64,000 bases of DNA. Source: Oncomelania hupensis. Taxonomy: Eukaryota > Mollusca > Gastropoda > Littorinimorpha > Pomatiopsidae. Numbering within the stretch: position 1 is the first letter of the stretch; every line of letters starts with the position of its first letter. Location of the stretch: the NCBI GenBank assembly GCA_036898135.1, contig CM072525.1, positions 23,835,992 through 23,899,991 on the forward strand, read 5' to 3'. Position numbers and translations under genes: made by a program. Shown here one piece after another: positions 25,891-39,166 of this stretch. The notes below the pieces were generated by a model, which ran no database searches, was not told where the DNA came from, and saw nothing but the letters and a program-made list of their open reading frames with translations.

Positions 25891-26154
25891 TTGTGAAGGG
25901 ACTTGTTTGTGCTTAGCTTCAGTCTGGACTGTGAAACCAATATCATTGTGCATTCTAAAGCAGTATTACAATGCATTAAGAATATGTATATTGTGCATTA
26001 CTTATAATAATATTGCTTAAAACAGGTTTGTTGGGGAGCGGGGGGAGAGGAGAGGAGAGGAGTGGAGTGGGGAGGGTGTGAGCGTGAGTGAGTGCGTGTG
26101 TGGGTGGGTGGGTGGGCAAAGCGCGCATATTTGATGCTACTAAAATCTACAGAT

Positions 26155-28512
26155 TCCTATCCTATCCTATCTCGTACTTCGAAGGTCGTTGGGGCACCAT
26201 AGATGATTGTTTAACCAGCGAACTCGATGGAGATGACAAGGGAGCGCAGCAGCCTCAACTTGGAATGTAGACTGATGGCCCTGTCTTTCCAAATGGGTTT
26301 CAACCTTGCCAGGGCAGCAGTTGTTTGTGCGATCCTGGAGAGGACTTCATGTCGGGACCCATTGTTTGTTAAAATTACTCCTAAATATTTGAAGCTATGC
26401 ACTGTGTTGAGGGATTGGCGTTAGACTTTAATGTCCGTGTTGATGCCATTGGTGTTGTTGGTCATCATTTTGATCTTATCTGCACTTATTCCATAGGTTC
26501 TGGAGGTGGTGTCAAACCTCTGTACCAGCTGTTCAAGTTCGTGTTCCTCTTCATCGAATCCATCAATGTCATCCGCAAAACGGAGGTTGGAGATTGCTCT
26601 ACCCCCTATGCTGACTGTGCCTTCGTGATCTGCAAGGGCATCTGACAAGATGCGCTCTAGGAAGATGTTGAAGATTGTTGGAGAGAGTAGGCACCCTTGA
26701 CGCACACCGATTGTTGTTCTGAACCAGTTTTGATGGCGCTGTTGTGGAGGACTGCACTGGTAGCCTTGTCATACAGACTTGTAATGACGCTTTCTTGAAG
26801 TCTACAAAACACATGATAAAGATGTTTTTGGTGCTGAAGGTATTTCTCGCAGATTATTCTGAGGTTGAAAATCTGTTCAGTGGTACTTAGTCCTGCCCTG
26901 AATCCTGCTTGTTCTTCAGCTATGATTTGTTCAGCTTCGGGTTTAAACCTGTTGAGTATTATTTAGAGGAGGACATTGTTGTGACGGCTGGTGAGGCTGA
27001 TGGTGCGATAATTTTCACTCTCCTGAAGGTTACACTTTTTGGGAAGAGTGATGACAAGCGATTGGGTCCATGGTGTAGGCCACTCCCCACTCTGCCAGAT
27101 CTTGTTACAGATAATGGTGAGGGCGTCAGTCAGCGCTTCTCCTCCTGCTTGAAGCGATTCTGCGGGTATGTTGTCCACTCCCGCTGACTTCTCCTTCTTC
27201 AGCGACTGCACTGCTGCCTCAACTTCTTCTCGGAGGATTGGGGGGATTTCTTCTTTGTTCTGTGTTCTGGGGACATGCTAGAACTGATGGGTCTCCGTTT
27301 GGTGCGTGGTTGTAAAGGTCAGAGCAGTACTCTGTCCATCTATCCAAGACTTCTTGTTCTTCTGTGAGGCATGGGCCAGACTTGCTTTGGATCGTGGAGA
27401 CCTAGGGCTGTTTAACATTTTTCAGCCGCTTCACAGTCTGGTAGGCCTTCTTGCTGTTGTTCTTGTTCAGACTGTTCTCTATCTCATGGCATTTATCATT
27501 TGTCCAATTCTCCTTTGCTATGCGCATGCCTTTTCGGATATCATTGTTGATTTCTCGGTAGGTATCAGCTCCCTGTGAGATGTTCTTTTTCTTTTTCTTT
27601 TTCATCTCTCGTCGTTTATCGCACAGGTCCAAAAGCTCAGGTGTGATCCACGGTTTTGTCTTTGGGCGGTGCTTACCAAGGATCTCAGTGGCGCCATCTG
27701 TCACAGCTGCGTTGAAGGTGGTGGTCACGATGTTGACATATACTTCACCAGCTCCCAAAATGAGCAGTGGTGCAAATGTACCGCCAATTGTGGCTTGGAA
27801 TATTTCTGCCCCCCTACGGGTCTAGCAGTTTGTCCAGGTCGAACTTTAGTCTGGTGCACTTTGCTGTGTTTACTCTCTTCAAGTGGGGCCGGAAAGACAT
27901 CATCACGAGATCGTGGTCACTTCCGATGTTCTCTCCTGGAAAAGTGCGTATCCTGCCAATGTTGATGCTTGATCTGAAGCGTGTCATGACCATGATGTAT
28001 TCAATCTGGTTGTGATGCTTTCCGCTGGGACTGTGCCAGGTCCATCGTCTGGATTTTTGTGAAGACCAAGCGTGTTTGCCAGTATCAGATTGTTTTATCT
28101 GGCAAACTCCAAGAGTCTCAGACCCCTATCATTTGTCTTGTTGCTGCAGTGTGGTCCACATGAATCCCCAGTTGTGGTGCGCATCTTGGCCAACCTTGGC
28201 ATTCCAGCCGCCTTGCACTATGACTTCTGTACTTGGTTAAGGACAGCCTGTAGAGGCCTGGTTGATGGTGATGGCAGATGTTGAAATGGGCTGCTCTCAG
28301 ACGGATGAGTCTACTGGAGACTGGGCGGCATCCCAAGACAGTGGCTAGAATGTCTTTGTGGACCAAGAATCCAACGCCGTGTTCGTGCCTGTCATCTCTC
28401 CCGCTGAAATAAAGCTTGGCGCCTTTCTCTCATCATTGTTTCACATATGCCTTTCCAGCGCAGTTCGCTGATACCTAAAATGTCCCCACCGATATTGGTC
28501 AGCTCGTGAAAT
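26155..28512 (-). mobile_element. Non-LTR retrotransposon, inverted copy (endonuclease, RT, tail)
   Basis: Same family as 2414-4058, read on the reverse strand. The 3' CCTAT tail is at 26155-26170. The RT includes RQGCLLSPTIFNIFLERIL and an intact NLRFADDIDG box (about 26555-26585). KSAGVDNIPAE lies near 27180, a linker near 27402-27758, and the endonuclease remnant VHKDILATVLGCR near 28340. Internal deletions (for example at about 26219, removing most of the C-terminal region) and frameshifts inactivate it. The 5' end is truncated inside the endonuclease. Confidence 0.85.
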
Positions 28513-28677
28513 CTACATATTGTATTGTTTTTACCAATGAAATTGTATTCGTAGATTGTTCTCTACGAGATTGTGTATTTGTAGTATTCGCTTCTATCTT
28601 AAGAGGTGTTTTCTGAAAGTGTAGGACGTTACATGTTTAGTTCAGCTATCATGAAGGGTGCCAGCTAGTAGATCTAT

Positions 28678-29662
28678 GTCCTATCCTATCCTATCCTATC
28701 CTATCCTATCCTATCCTATCCTATCCTATCCTATCCTATCCTATCCTATCCTATCCCGTAACTTGAAGGTCGTTGGGGCACCACAGTTGATCGTTTAACC
28801 AGCGTACTCCAGCTTTCTCTGTCCTCAGCAAATCTCATGGTTTCGATAAGCGTCAAGCCAGTCCAATTATCGAATGTTGTCCTTCTACCTCTTTTTCTGG
28901 CTCCCTCTTCTTCTGCCTCCTTGCACCGTACTTTGCAGGATGGTCTTTGCAAGGCCTGATGCTCTGGTGATGTTACCTTACCATCGGAATTTCCGTTTAT
29001 TCACTACGGTGAGCATGTCATCGTATTGTCCAATGGCTTGTGTGATGGTCTGTCGGACTTCGTCGTTGGTGATGTGCTGGGTATAGGAAATGCCCAGAAG
29101 TCAGCACCCCATCTCCATGCTTTGCATTCTGCGATGTAGATCTTCTGTGAGGGTCCATGTTTCGCAAGCGCATAGGGAGATGACGATGACAATGGAGCGC
29201 AGCAGCCCTACCTTGGAATGTAGACTGAGGGTCCTGTCTTTCCAAATGGGATTCAACCTTGTCAGGGCAACAGTTGTTTGTGCGACCCTGGAGAGGACTT
29301 CCTGTCGGGACCCATTGTCTGATGCAATTGCTCCTAAATATTTGAAGCTATGCACTGTGTTGAGGGATTTGCCTTGGACTTTGATGTCCGTGTTGATGCC
29401 ATTGGTGCTGTTGGTCATCATTTTGGTCTTCTCTGCACTTATAGGCATTCGATAGGCTGTGGAGGTTATGTCAGGCCCTCTGTACCAGCTGTTGAAGTTT
29501 TTGTTCCTCTCCAGACAATCTATCAATGTCATCCGCAAAACGGAAGTTGGAGATTGTTCTAACAGCTATGCTGACTGTGCCTTCGTGATCTGCAAGGGCA
29601 TCTGACATGATGCTTTTTAGTGAGATATTGAAGAGTGTTGGAGAAAGTAGGCATCCTTGACA
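28678..29662 (-). mobile_element. Non-LTR retrotransposon, 5'-truncated copy with expanded (CCTAT)15 tail
   Basis: The RT C-terminal half is on the reverse strand (frame 29101-29538 with SLNTVHSFKYLGAIASDNGS and CETWTLTEDLHRR). It ends in a tail of about 15 perfect CCTAT units at 28678-28753. The 5' end stops in the RT near the GCLLSP block. Confidence 0.88.
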
Positions 29663-30518
29663 AGAACAGATCTATGTGCCTGCACACAATTTGATTCTAA
29701 CATTGTATGACAGAACGTTAATATATATCATTATTATGACATGAGGTCAATTGCCAGAGAGACGAAGATTGTGTGAAACCACAAAAGAGTGGATACATTT
29801 TCTTTGATAATACACAGGGTCAAGTTCCAGCAACTGCGTTTGACATGGGTTAATTGTTAACATTCGCTGCGATGATTCATGTCACTTCCTGAAGCAAACT
29901 GACACACACACACACCCAAACACACCCACCCACACGTACACACACACACAGAACCAATCACAAATTGTGGTGACAAACCTTAATTTAGAAAGTGTGTGTA
30001 GTTGAAACTAACGTAGGTTGTGGTAGATGTTATACGTTAGAAGATAGATACTTCAAGATAGATTATTCAAGAGAGACAATTCAATATAGATAATTCCAGA
30101 AAAACAACTGATAGGTAATTCAAGAGTCAATTCAATATAGATAATTCAAGAGAGACAATTCAAGATCTATAATTCAAGAGGGATGTTTCATTAAGACAAT
30201 TCAAGAAAGATAATTGAAGTGCACGGCGAGATGGCTCTGGTGAAAGCTTTAAGACAAGGCAGAGGGTATAAGGGTGAGTTCCCCTGAGTTTTAAATCCGT
30301 GTGTTATTTACTTATGTATATGAAGTATTTAGATCTGAGTTTTAAAGGAAATTCGGTAAAGTCAATGTTTCCTTATTCCTCCTTCTCCTCTTATTTTTCC
30401 TTCCTCTTCTTTGTCCTCCAAATCCTCTTCTTTTCCTCTTTCTCCTTCGCGTCTTCTTATTGTTATTCATCCTTCTCCTCGTTTTCCTCGTCCTCCACCT
30501 CCCTCCTCCTTCTTCTTA
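29663..30518. other. GULP1 intron: nothing coding recognised
   Basis: Contains an AC-rich stretch (29901-29950) and a run of short repeats of the form AATTCAAGAGAGACAATTCAAG at 30045-30215, then a pyrimidine-rich CTTCTC tract before the retroposon. Confidence 0.5.
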
Positions 30519-31092
30519 CCCCTATTGGGGTGCCGGGGTTTTCTGTATAAATAGTATCCCCACTTTGTGGATATTTAGTGCTTTAAATTACCCCTGTTTA
30601 TGTCATTCTCATTTATTCGTTCTCGTTCATAATCTGTTCTATCAATCTATTATCTTCTTTGCTAGACCAATCACCTACTTTTTCCTTGAAAACTCTCCCA
30701 AAACTCCTCATTTGTGTATGGGGTATGTTGGGTCAGCTTGGGGATATTGGACGCTTTCTGCCAAATGGTCACTAGGGCTTTCTATGGTATTATTATTTAG
30801 CAATGTAAGCATTTTATATGTATGTTTTGTTAATATTTTATAATGATGTTCGTATTATATTTTGTTTTTGTAAAGGGGGTTAGATAAATTAGAGTACAGC
30901 CTCAATGTCACTTGCATGGGATGTCTTTATTGTAAAGTGACCGGCTGGTGGAATGTCTTCAGTGTTACCATTAGGGTTGTTTCAGCAGTTCCTTTAATGG
31001 GATCAGAGGTGGAGCCCTCTTTCAAGCAAGTTGTGGTCCTTATTTGGCTCTTTGCAGTCCACTGGACCCTATAAACAATGACCAACGAACTA
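30519..31092 (+). mobile_element. TATA-containing ~570-bp retroposon, copy 2
   Basis: Matches copies 1 and 3 from CTATTGGGGTGCCGGGG through the conserved GGACGCTTTCTGCC, GGTCACTAGGGCTT and CTGGACC words. The terminal tail is degraded to ATAAACAATG. It is inserted in a CTTCTTC-rich tract, so target duplications are unclear. Confidence 0.75.
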
Positions 31093-31803
31093 ATTCTTCT
31101 TCTTCTCCTTCTCCTTCTTCTTTTTCTTCTTCTTCCTTCTCCTCCACCTCCTTAATTCTGTAATGTTCATTTACTGCCATGGAGTGCTGACATGTAAGGG
31201 AAGGTGTAGAGGAGTTTAGCAATACTGTGTGTTTAATTCAATTGAATTCAATATCTTTTTTAACTTCTCTTCACGCACATGTGATTTTACACCAATTCAT
31301 TCTCACGCATAGATGTACAGTCATATCTAAAGTTGAACCATAAAAAAATAAAATTACTACAAAACGTTACCAACTGCAGACATGCTTATTTATACGAGCT
31401 ATATCTATTATTACAGGACTTTGCAATACAATGTCAATGAATTCTTGAATACCCACTTTGATGTTCATTTTTTAGTAATGGAATGAAACTTCTGTGTTTG
31501 GTGTATTCCAGATGCTTATTCAATTGCCACTCTTGGTTTTTTGTTGTTGTTGGTATTATTAGTGATAGAGACCTTTTGCTTTAAAGTTAAATACGGAATA
31601 CAGTATTTATCCCACCAAGAGACAACGGTGAACATTGCACATGGAATTTGCAATTTGAAAATTGAAATGAATTCCTTAGAATGATGGTGAGGTTTAATAA
31701 TTTGCTGTTACTTGCATTACTATCTCAAATTCATCGCATACAATCATACAAATGTAACCAATTTGTTATCTTGTCTCATATATTTTCCTTTTGCATGTTG
31801 CAG

Positions 31804-31868
31804 GCAACAAACAGTGGATGCATCCTCCAGATGCCTTGCTCAAGGGACACGTTCTTTACAATGTTAAG
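31804..31868 (+). CDS. GULP1: GULP1 exon b: start of PTB domain
   Basis: Joins exon a in phase (A + GC = Ser). Encodes the conserved entry to the PTB domain (NKQWMHPPDALLKGHVLYNV then K), matching the W-M-H-x-P-x-A-L hallmark of GULP/CED-6. Donor GTAATT. Confidence 0.95.
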
Positions 31869-32401
31869 GTAATTATTCTTAAGATTCATTAATATTATTG
31901 ACATTAAATTGATTGGAAACGATTAATAGTGTGTAACACTTGCAATGCCAAACATTTATACATGGCAATGGACACCTAATGGCAGCAAGCTGTTGTTGAA
32001 AGCAAGTTCTATCAGAAATGAACATCGAGGTATAACATCTATACCCACCAATGGCGATCCAAGTTCTATCAAAATGCCATGAGAAACATGCCATTGTAAT
32101 TGCTCCATGTGCGACATATAAAATTGTTTTGTATTGTACATGCATTGTATTTTTATTGAAACATGGAACATTTTAAACATGCGTTGTTTATTCACCAACC
32201 TTATGATGCGTCTCTTTTGAGCTCTGTGGAGCATTAGCTCAGACTAGATGTTCTGACTAGTAGAAAAGCAGTGCAGTGCATTTATAACTGCGGATTGTGT
32301 CACTGGCAGCATGGCAGTGCAGTACATTTATAACTGGGAATTGTGCTTATTATACCATATTGATTTGTTATTTATATGTACCTGCCTGATGCTGTTTTCA
32401 G

Positions 32402-32473
32402 TTCCTGGGAGAGTGTGCGGTCGACCAGCCCAAAGGAACCGAAGTTGTAAAAGAGGCCATTAGAAAAATGAAG
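32402..32473 (+). CDS. GULP1: GULP1 exon c: PTB domain
   Basis: 24 codons, phase 0 on both sides. FLGECAVDQPKGTEVVKEAI is a diagnostic GULP/CED-6 PTB segment. Donor GTGAGT. Confidence 0.96.
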
Positions 32474-32794
32474 GTGAGTGGATACCAAAATCAAAAATTG
32501 TACCATAAAAATATAGAAAAAGATAACAAACAAACAGTCATAGTAACTATAGTACCAAGAACATGTAACGGTAACAATAATCACAGCAACAACAAAGAAG
32601 AAAACTCAATTCTAGTCTGATTCTTCTTGTACTGTTTGGAAATGTTCTTTTTTAAGAAAAGGCTGTGTTTGAGTTTGGCAGCAAGTGGATTTCCTTATTA
32701 TTTTATAGAATTTGGACTACTTTGATCTCAGTTCAATATTTTTTTTAGTTTTAAACTTTTGTTATAAGCAATATTTATTTGTTCATGTCTTCAG

Positions 32795-32896
32795 TTCCAC
32801 AAGCCTCTGAAGAGAGCAGAAACCGGACAGAAACCTCCCAAAGTCCAGTTGTGTATTTCAGCAGACGGTCTCACCATTCAAGACCCTAAATCAAGG
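32795..32896 (+). CDS. GULP1: GULP1 exon d: PTB domain
   Basis: 34 codons, phase 0/0. Basic linker HKPLKRAETGQKPPK, then the strand KVQLCISADGLTIQDPK of the PTB fold. Confidence 0.95.
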
Positions 32897-33687
32897 GTAA
32901 ATTTATTTATTTATTTATTTGGCGTCTTTTTGTGCTTTATTTTGTATAGGTTTTAGACATGGGTCAAACTCAAGGCCCTCAGGCCACCTCAGGCCCAGCG
33001 TACTATTATATCTGTCCCGAAAGAGAATTTTATGCAGAAATATCCTTGCAACGTTCAGTTATTATTATTGAATGTTATTGAATGTTGCTTATTAACTGTT
33101 TATCCTGTTCTGCCCTCAACCTTTTGTGTGATTTGAGTTTTGGCCCACTGAGCGATGTTTTACACTTTCAAAAAACAACACAGGGATTTTTAAAAAAAAT
33201 GTATTATTCAAGTATTAGTAAATTCCATTTATAAATAGACTATAAAATCATATTTGACAATTTATAATACTGAGAATTCAGTTCCTAGCATCTCGGATTG
33301 TAATGATTATACTTTACTTCGAGTTCAGATAAAGTATGGGGCAATGCTTTCCTCCATAAGGCATCTAGCATTGATAATTCTTGTTTTTGACGAAAAGTTT
33401 AAGGAATATGACAGTCAGCGGTCATGCTTTGTTTAAAAATAACGCTAGGTGACCCACGCACAAAAGTGTTGAAAGAAGAGGTGTGGAATAGGTGGCGAGG
33501 ACTTTGTTTTTGGAATAGCCTCTACCTATTACAACTACTATTTAATTTGACTTTGAATGTTTTTCAGTGTGATTTTAGCAATATGGCACAATGAATTTTG
33601 ATTTTTTTTCTTATTTCTTATTTTGCTTTTTTTCATTTTTATGTATTTATTTATTTGTTTGTGTATTTATTTATTATTTTATTTCAG

Positions 33688-33828
33688 ATGATTATTCACC
33701 AGTATCCCTTACACAGGATATCATACTGTGCGGATGACAAGTCAGACAAGAAGATGTTCACGTTTATTGCCAAGGCCGCCACCACCAACGACCATTACTG
33801 CTATGTCTTCAGCTGCAGTGATAAATCT
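33688..33828 (+). CDS. GULP1: GULP1 exon e: PTB domain core
   Basis: 47 codons, phase 0/0. Contains [20 protein letters not shown] and YCYVFSC, the peptide-binding core of the PTB family. Donor GTACGT. Confidence 0.96.
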
Positions 33829-34248
33829 GTACGTTGGAAAGTATAGACGGAAATTGTACAAGGATGACAAAATTAATTTTCATAACCCGGTGAAATCCCA
33901 TCCTAATAGTAATTAAGTCTTTGGTTGAGCAAGACACACACTGTAGATTTTCTACAGCAGTTCGAAAGCATTGCATAAACACCATTTTCAGGGAGCCACA
34001 TTTGTACTTGAAATCAAGATGGGTTTGTAATTGTCACAGTTGATTTTTTCCACTCTGGGAGCATCTTCCGTGGTCATGAAGAATATATGGGAAATTGGAT
34101 TTAATTATACATTTGAAGTGGATTGCTGACACCTGACACTTTTTTTCCATTCAGAACATATTAATGTCAGAAATTGTTTTCCAACAGACTGCACAATAAC
34201 TAGTATTAAAAACATTTTTGTGAAGTAATATTGATTTTTCTAAATTAA

Positions 34249-34625
34249 TTGGAATAGTGAAATAAAGGGCAGTAACTGCTGTACCCTTAAATTACCTGGG
34301 TCATGTACTGCAGTAAGGTTTTCTCCCCTTGTTCCATGATTCACTTTGTCAACTGGTTTTGCTTTGGTTAATTGAAAACAATTGAACGGAGTAGTAAAAT
34401 AAAGGGCAGTGACTGGTGTACTCTTTAATTACCTAAATAATTTACTGCAGTAAGGTTTTCTCCCTTGGTCCATTATTCACTTTGTTTACTGGCTTTGCTT
34501 TGGTAATTAAGAACAATTGAATGGAGTAGTAAAATAAAGGGCAGTAACTGCTGTACACTTTAATTACCTAAGTCATTTACTGTAGTAAGGTTTTCTCCCT
34601 TGTTCTATGATTGCTCTTTGTGCTT
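34249..34625. repeat. ~136-bp tandem repeat in GULP1 intron
   Basis: About 2.7 copies of a unit containing AATAAAGGGCAGTAACTG and TGCAGTAAGGTTTTCTCCC; copy starts are at about 34261, 34398 and 34533. Confidence 0.9.
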
Positions 34626-34751
34626 ATTTGCTGTTATATGTAGTCGTTTATTTTATTTTTATTGGAAGAAGGACATGTAATTGTAAAATGTACACTGTGG
34701 ATTTGTTCATGATGTGATACCTTCATGTAATATTGTACTATCTGTTAACAG

Positions 34752-34892
34752 GCAGAAGAGATCACCTTAACGGTGGGTCAGGCCTTTGACTTGGCCTACA
34801 AACGTTTCCTCGAGGAGGGAACCAACGGAGCAGGTGCAGGAGTCGGAGGGGATGCTGACTACAAGAAACTCTATTTGCAGCAGCAGAGAAGG
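34752..34892 (+). CDS. GULP1: GULP1 exon f: C-terminal PTB helix and linker
   Basis: 47 codons, phase 0/0. AEEITLTVGQAFDLAYKRFL is the C-terminal PTB helix that caps the peptide groove. A Gly-rich linker follows, then the beginning of the coiled coil (KKLYLQQQRR). Confidence 0.96.
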
Positions 34893-35392
34893 GTACGTAG
34901 AGTTCAATTTTCTAGTTCATGGGCCTGTTGATTAGTAAGTTGTAAAAAAGAAAATTGCACTTGTTTGCTGTTTGTCATTTCAGCAAATAAAGGAACATAA
35001 CATTCAATTGGCTATTCACGCACCTATTGATTTGTTAACTTTAATACTGGCACCTGTTAGCTGTTTGTAATTTCAAGGAATAAGGGGAACATAAAATTCA
35101 ATTTACTATTTCATGCATGCACCTATGATTTGTAAGTTTTTAAAATATCACTTTTTTAAAAATAAATAATTTCTGTGTAGATTTGTATTGTAAAGAAAAA
35201 AACAACACTTGGGTCATCTTAAAGGTGAATTCTTATTTTGACTTTTTTTTTTCATGTGCAATTCGTTGTAGTTTGGCTGAATAAATTGTGGATAAATGAA
35301 TGAGATTTTATGAAGCGCATACACATTTCCATTGAAACGTGAACACAGTGTCGCATGTTCAAAACAGCATAGTTTGGTCGGTCCAATTGCAG

Positions 35393-35497
35393 GTGAACTC
35401 TTTGCAGTTTGAGAATGACGCTCTCAGGAAGAGAGTTGCTGAACTGGAGAAGTTAAAAGACAGATCAGACTTGGAAGAATACATAAAAAATAACCAG
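35393..35497 (+). CDS. GULP1: GULP1 exon g: coiled coil (dimerisation)
   Basis: 35 codons, phase 0/0. Leu, Val and Ile residues fall in a heptad-like pattern across NSLQFENDALRKRVAELEKL, matching the family's leucine-zipper homodimerisation segment. Confidence 0.93.
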
Positions 35498-36624
35498 GTA
35501 CGACAGCACTTTATGCAGTGCATGTGTCCTTTATTCTTGAAGTGCATGGTATAATGTCTTTGAGATGCTGTTCTAAGATTAGCTCAAATTTTCTTTCTTA
35601 TCTGATGTTGGTTTTTCTCAACCCAAACTCTACAAATGTCTTTAGTGTTGTTATTTTCAGTATTAATTTTTTTTTAAATTGCCCTTGTTGATGTATTTTT
35701 TTTCACTCTCCAGTAACTCGTTTAATATTTTAGAGTAATAAACATAAGCACAATAAATTTTGTACCATATAATTGTTTGCTCTTGAATTCAAAATATATC
35801 ACTTGTTTATTTAAGGAGTTTTGTTTATGTGTTAATATCAAAACTGTGTTTTTTATACTCACTGATTAAAAAGAATTAAATGAAAATGGATCAAATAATG
35901 TTTTTTTTAAAAACTTGTATAGTTTATGCTTTGCAGTAGTATTAATGCGTGACACATGAAATACATAATTTTAATATGCATTGAAAAATATTGCAGCTGT
36001 GAATCAAACATTAATTTTGGTTTTAAATAGCGACTTCCTTACAAGTTTGCTTCAAATTAAAGGTTGCTTTTTTAAATGGAAATTTGAATTTAATACTTTT
36101 TAAAAATTGGAATCCATTTTCATACACTTTGGAAATTTGAAATTAATACTTTTAAAAACTTGGAATCCATTTTCATACACTTTGTTGTATTATAGTACAG
36201 TTGATTTATTTTTGCTAGTTTAGGATAGCATGTGTACAGTGAGCTAAAGCTGCTTGTACTCTATTTCTTATAGTTACTGATCATTCTGTTTGTTTTGACT
36301 TAATCATTTGCATTTTGCCAGTGCATGCTTTGGTTGTTGAGTCCTCTAGTGTATTCACATCTTTTGCTCATTCTAAAACTATTGAATCTTCTGCAACTAA
36401 TTTCTGTTGACCAGAAACTGGTTTTATTTCTGACCAATCAGAATTTGCAAATAATTCTGCAATTTTTTTCTCTCTCCTCCCCCTGATCTGAAACTGATTT
36501 CAAAATCCAGATCCATCAAAATTTTCTATATGCTGATCTTATCCATATCTTTCAATATTGAAGTCTTAACACTAATTGTGATGTATTTTGCAATAACCAT
36601 GCAATCAAAACTAATCATCCTGAA

Positions 36625-36800
36625 CTGCTGAAACCAACCAATGAAACTTACACTAGAAAACAACCAATAAAAATGAGTATTACTAGAAAACAACCAATCA
36701 AAATTAACGTTTGTAGAACACGGTCAATGAACATGAGCATTACTAGGAAAGAACCAGTGAAAATGACTGTAACTAGAAAAGGGCCAGTGGAAAATGGAAG
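36625..36800. repeat. Short tandem repeat beside a candidate exon
   Basis: Four to five degenerate units of about 33-36 bp built around ACTAGAAAACAACCAAT. The frame stays open from 36673 into the candidate exon. Confidence 0.65.
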
Positions 36801-36858
36801 TTTGATTTTAAAAAATATATTACCCAATAAAAATCAACCAATACACCTGGCATTACAG

Positions 36859-36939
36859 ATTGCCAGTCTGACTACAGTGACTCTCAGTCTGCGACAAAAC
36901 TCAGACGATGAAACCGACGAAACATCGGATGACTTTGAG
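36859..36939 (+). CDS. GULP1: GULP1 exon h (candidate, possibly alternative)
   Basis: 27 codons, phase 0/0, from acceptor ACATTACAG-like sequence to donor GTATTT. Encodes an acidic segment (QNSDDETDETSDDFE). It fits the phases of exons g and i but could also be skipped without breaking frame. The acceptor tract is weak, so it may be a cassette exon. Confidence 0.6.
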
Positions 36940-37659
36940 GTATTTGTTTTAGATCCAACTTAGCGTGGTTTTTGTTATTTTGTTTGGACCTAATGTTATA
37001 GTGAAGATCGAATATGCTCGAACATCAGGGAGACAGATATGATTATATCCAGTCGGTCAATAGAAATTTTTTTTAATTGTTATAAAGATTTATTTCTTAA
37101 AGATCAAACAATTGGGATTCTATTAAGAATTTGAATTTTAAGATTTAGTTGAATGGAAGGGAATTTTAGATATGAGGACAGTACATCCTTTAGATATGAA
37201 CATATATGATCTTCACTGTATTAAATTTATTAGCTTATATTTTATATGTATGTTTTTAGTGTCTTTTTTAATAATTGATTTCACTGGTATTTTTCTCTGA
37301 TTCAGGTTTTGTTTTGTTTTGTTTAGTTTAGGTAATTTATTTCTATTGAGTGACTTGCCATTTGTCATCCCATTTCCACCTTCATTGGGACAAATTATGA
37401 TTTTAGTTGTTTTTTTAATGTTACCAATCCTTTTAACTGTTAATTGTTTTCTTTTGAAGATTAATGTTTTGACTTTAGGAAAAAAAATTCTTTGTGAATT
37501 TATTTTTGAGTGAGTTTTGGTTACCAATGATGTTAAAACAAATCAGAATATTGTAGTATTGGTTACCCTTTCATTGATAAAATCAAGACCAAAACCAGAT
37601 TCATAGAACATTGTCAAAAGTACATACAAATCACTATTGCACAAATTTCTTCTCAATTA

Positions 37660-37940
37660 TACATGTATCTGTAAGTTTGGCATATGCTTGTGTATCAATA
37701 TATCATGCTAATTTTCTGGAATTTCTCAACTTCTTTTGTGTATCAATATATTATGCTAATTTTCTGAACTTTCTAAAAGTCCAACTTTGCATTCTGTAAT
37801 TCTTGGCAATAAATGAAATGGCAAAAAAATAATTATGACATTTACATACGACATAATTATGCTTGTGTATCAATGTATTATGCTAATTTTCTTGAACTTC
37901 TAAAATTCTCTGTTTGCATTCTGTAAATCTTGACATTGAA
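37660..37940. repeat. Tandem duplication in GULP1 intron
   Basis: Three copies of GTGTATCAATATATTATGCTAATTTTCTGAA at about 37690, 37737 and 37863, with further shared flanks. Confidence 0.75.
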
Positions 37941-39166
37941 TTAAATCATAATTATTGTCACAAAGTTGGTAAATACTAATATTTGTGTGTACATCATGTA
38001 TTTATATAGTAAGTACACAAGCGATGGCTGTTGACATAGGAACATGGCATATGTATACGTGATAGGTTGGTATTATATTTCCTAGTTCAGTAATATCTTG
38101 GTTATGAGACACGGCTATATAGAGACTGTTTGGAGAACAGAAGGTTCTCGTGTGCATCTGAGAGTGTCTGTGATTGGGTAAGATAGGACTAGCATATAGT
38201 GTATAAGTGGAATGAAAGATAGCCTGTGAAAAACAAAGGGTGAATGCTTATTTTGTATGATTTGGAAATATTTTGTTACTGTGTAGGCTACTTCTATTTT
38301 TCACTGTGGTGATTCTGCTCATGACAGACACGGTAATTTGAATATTTATATTTTATGATTTACTTGTTTGAAATATAATATTGATAACTAATTTCGTAAA
38401 TGTATAAAATATTTTCATAAATTGATAAATGATATTGTCTGTCAGACCGAGAATGGGATTGCTTCAGAGAAAGATAAAATTATTTATAGTTCAGCTATTT
38501 GTTATTTTATTACTTTAGGACTTATAGATTTTTTGAATTCCATTTTAATTATTATTCTGTTAATTGGAGTGAGAAAGAAGAGAACCATAAAATTAGCAAA
38601 ACATATAAAAAAAATATTGGTGTTGTGTTTTAACTGTTATGTATTTTATCTCTTGAGTATTTAAAGTTTATCTCTGACTTAACTTGTGTAATTGTATAAG
38701 AAAGGCCTTGCGATGAATGCGTGTATACATAAAACACGTTTGTAGGAATCTTCTGAGAATAAAGCCTATTATTTCATAACACTCACAGAAGTTTATTACA
38801 ATTATTATAATTAAATAATAATTATATCATTTGCATAGGCACATACCTGAATTGTCTGAATTGCTTTGTTTTGTTTGGCTGGATTTTGTGAACATGTAAA
38901 CCTTTTTTTAATTTGCTTGTGGCAGCCTTAAGCTCATTTTTTATCAATAGTGAAGTGCAAATAGTCTGTTGTCCGTGTGTGTTTGTGTATGTGTGTGTAA
39001 ATGTATTGTGTGAGTGTGTGTACATTTGAGTGCATCTGATTATTAAAATTGCTGTATTGGAGTTGACACATAAACAGGACATGAAAATGGTTTTTAAATT
39101 AATATTATTATAAATTTATATAATTAGAGCACTCCCTTCAAAGTTGAGTAATCTATTGAGCATTTC

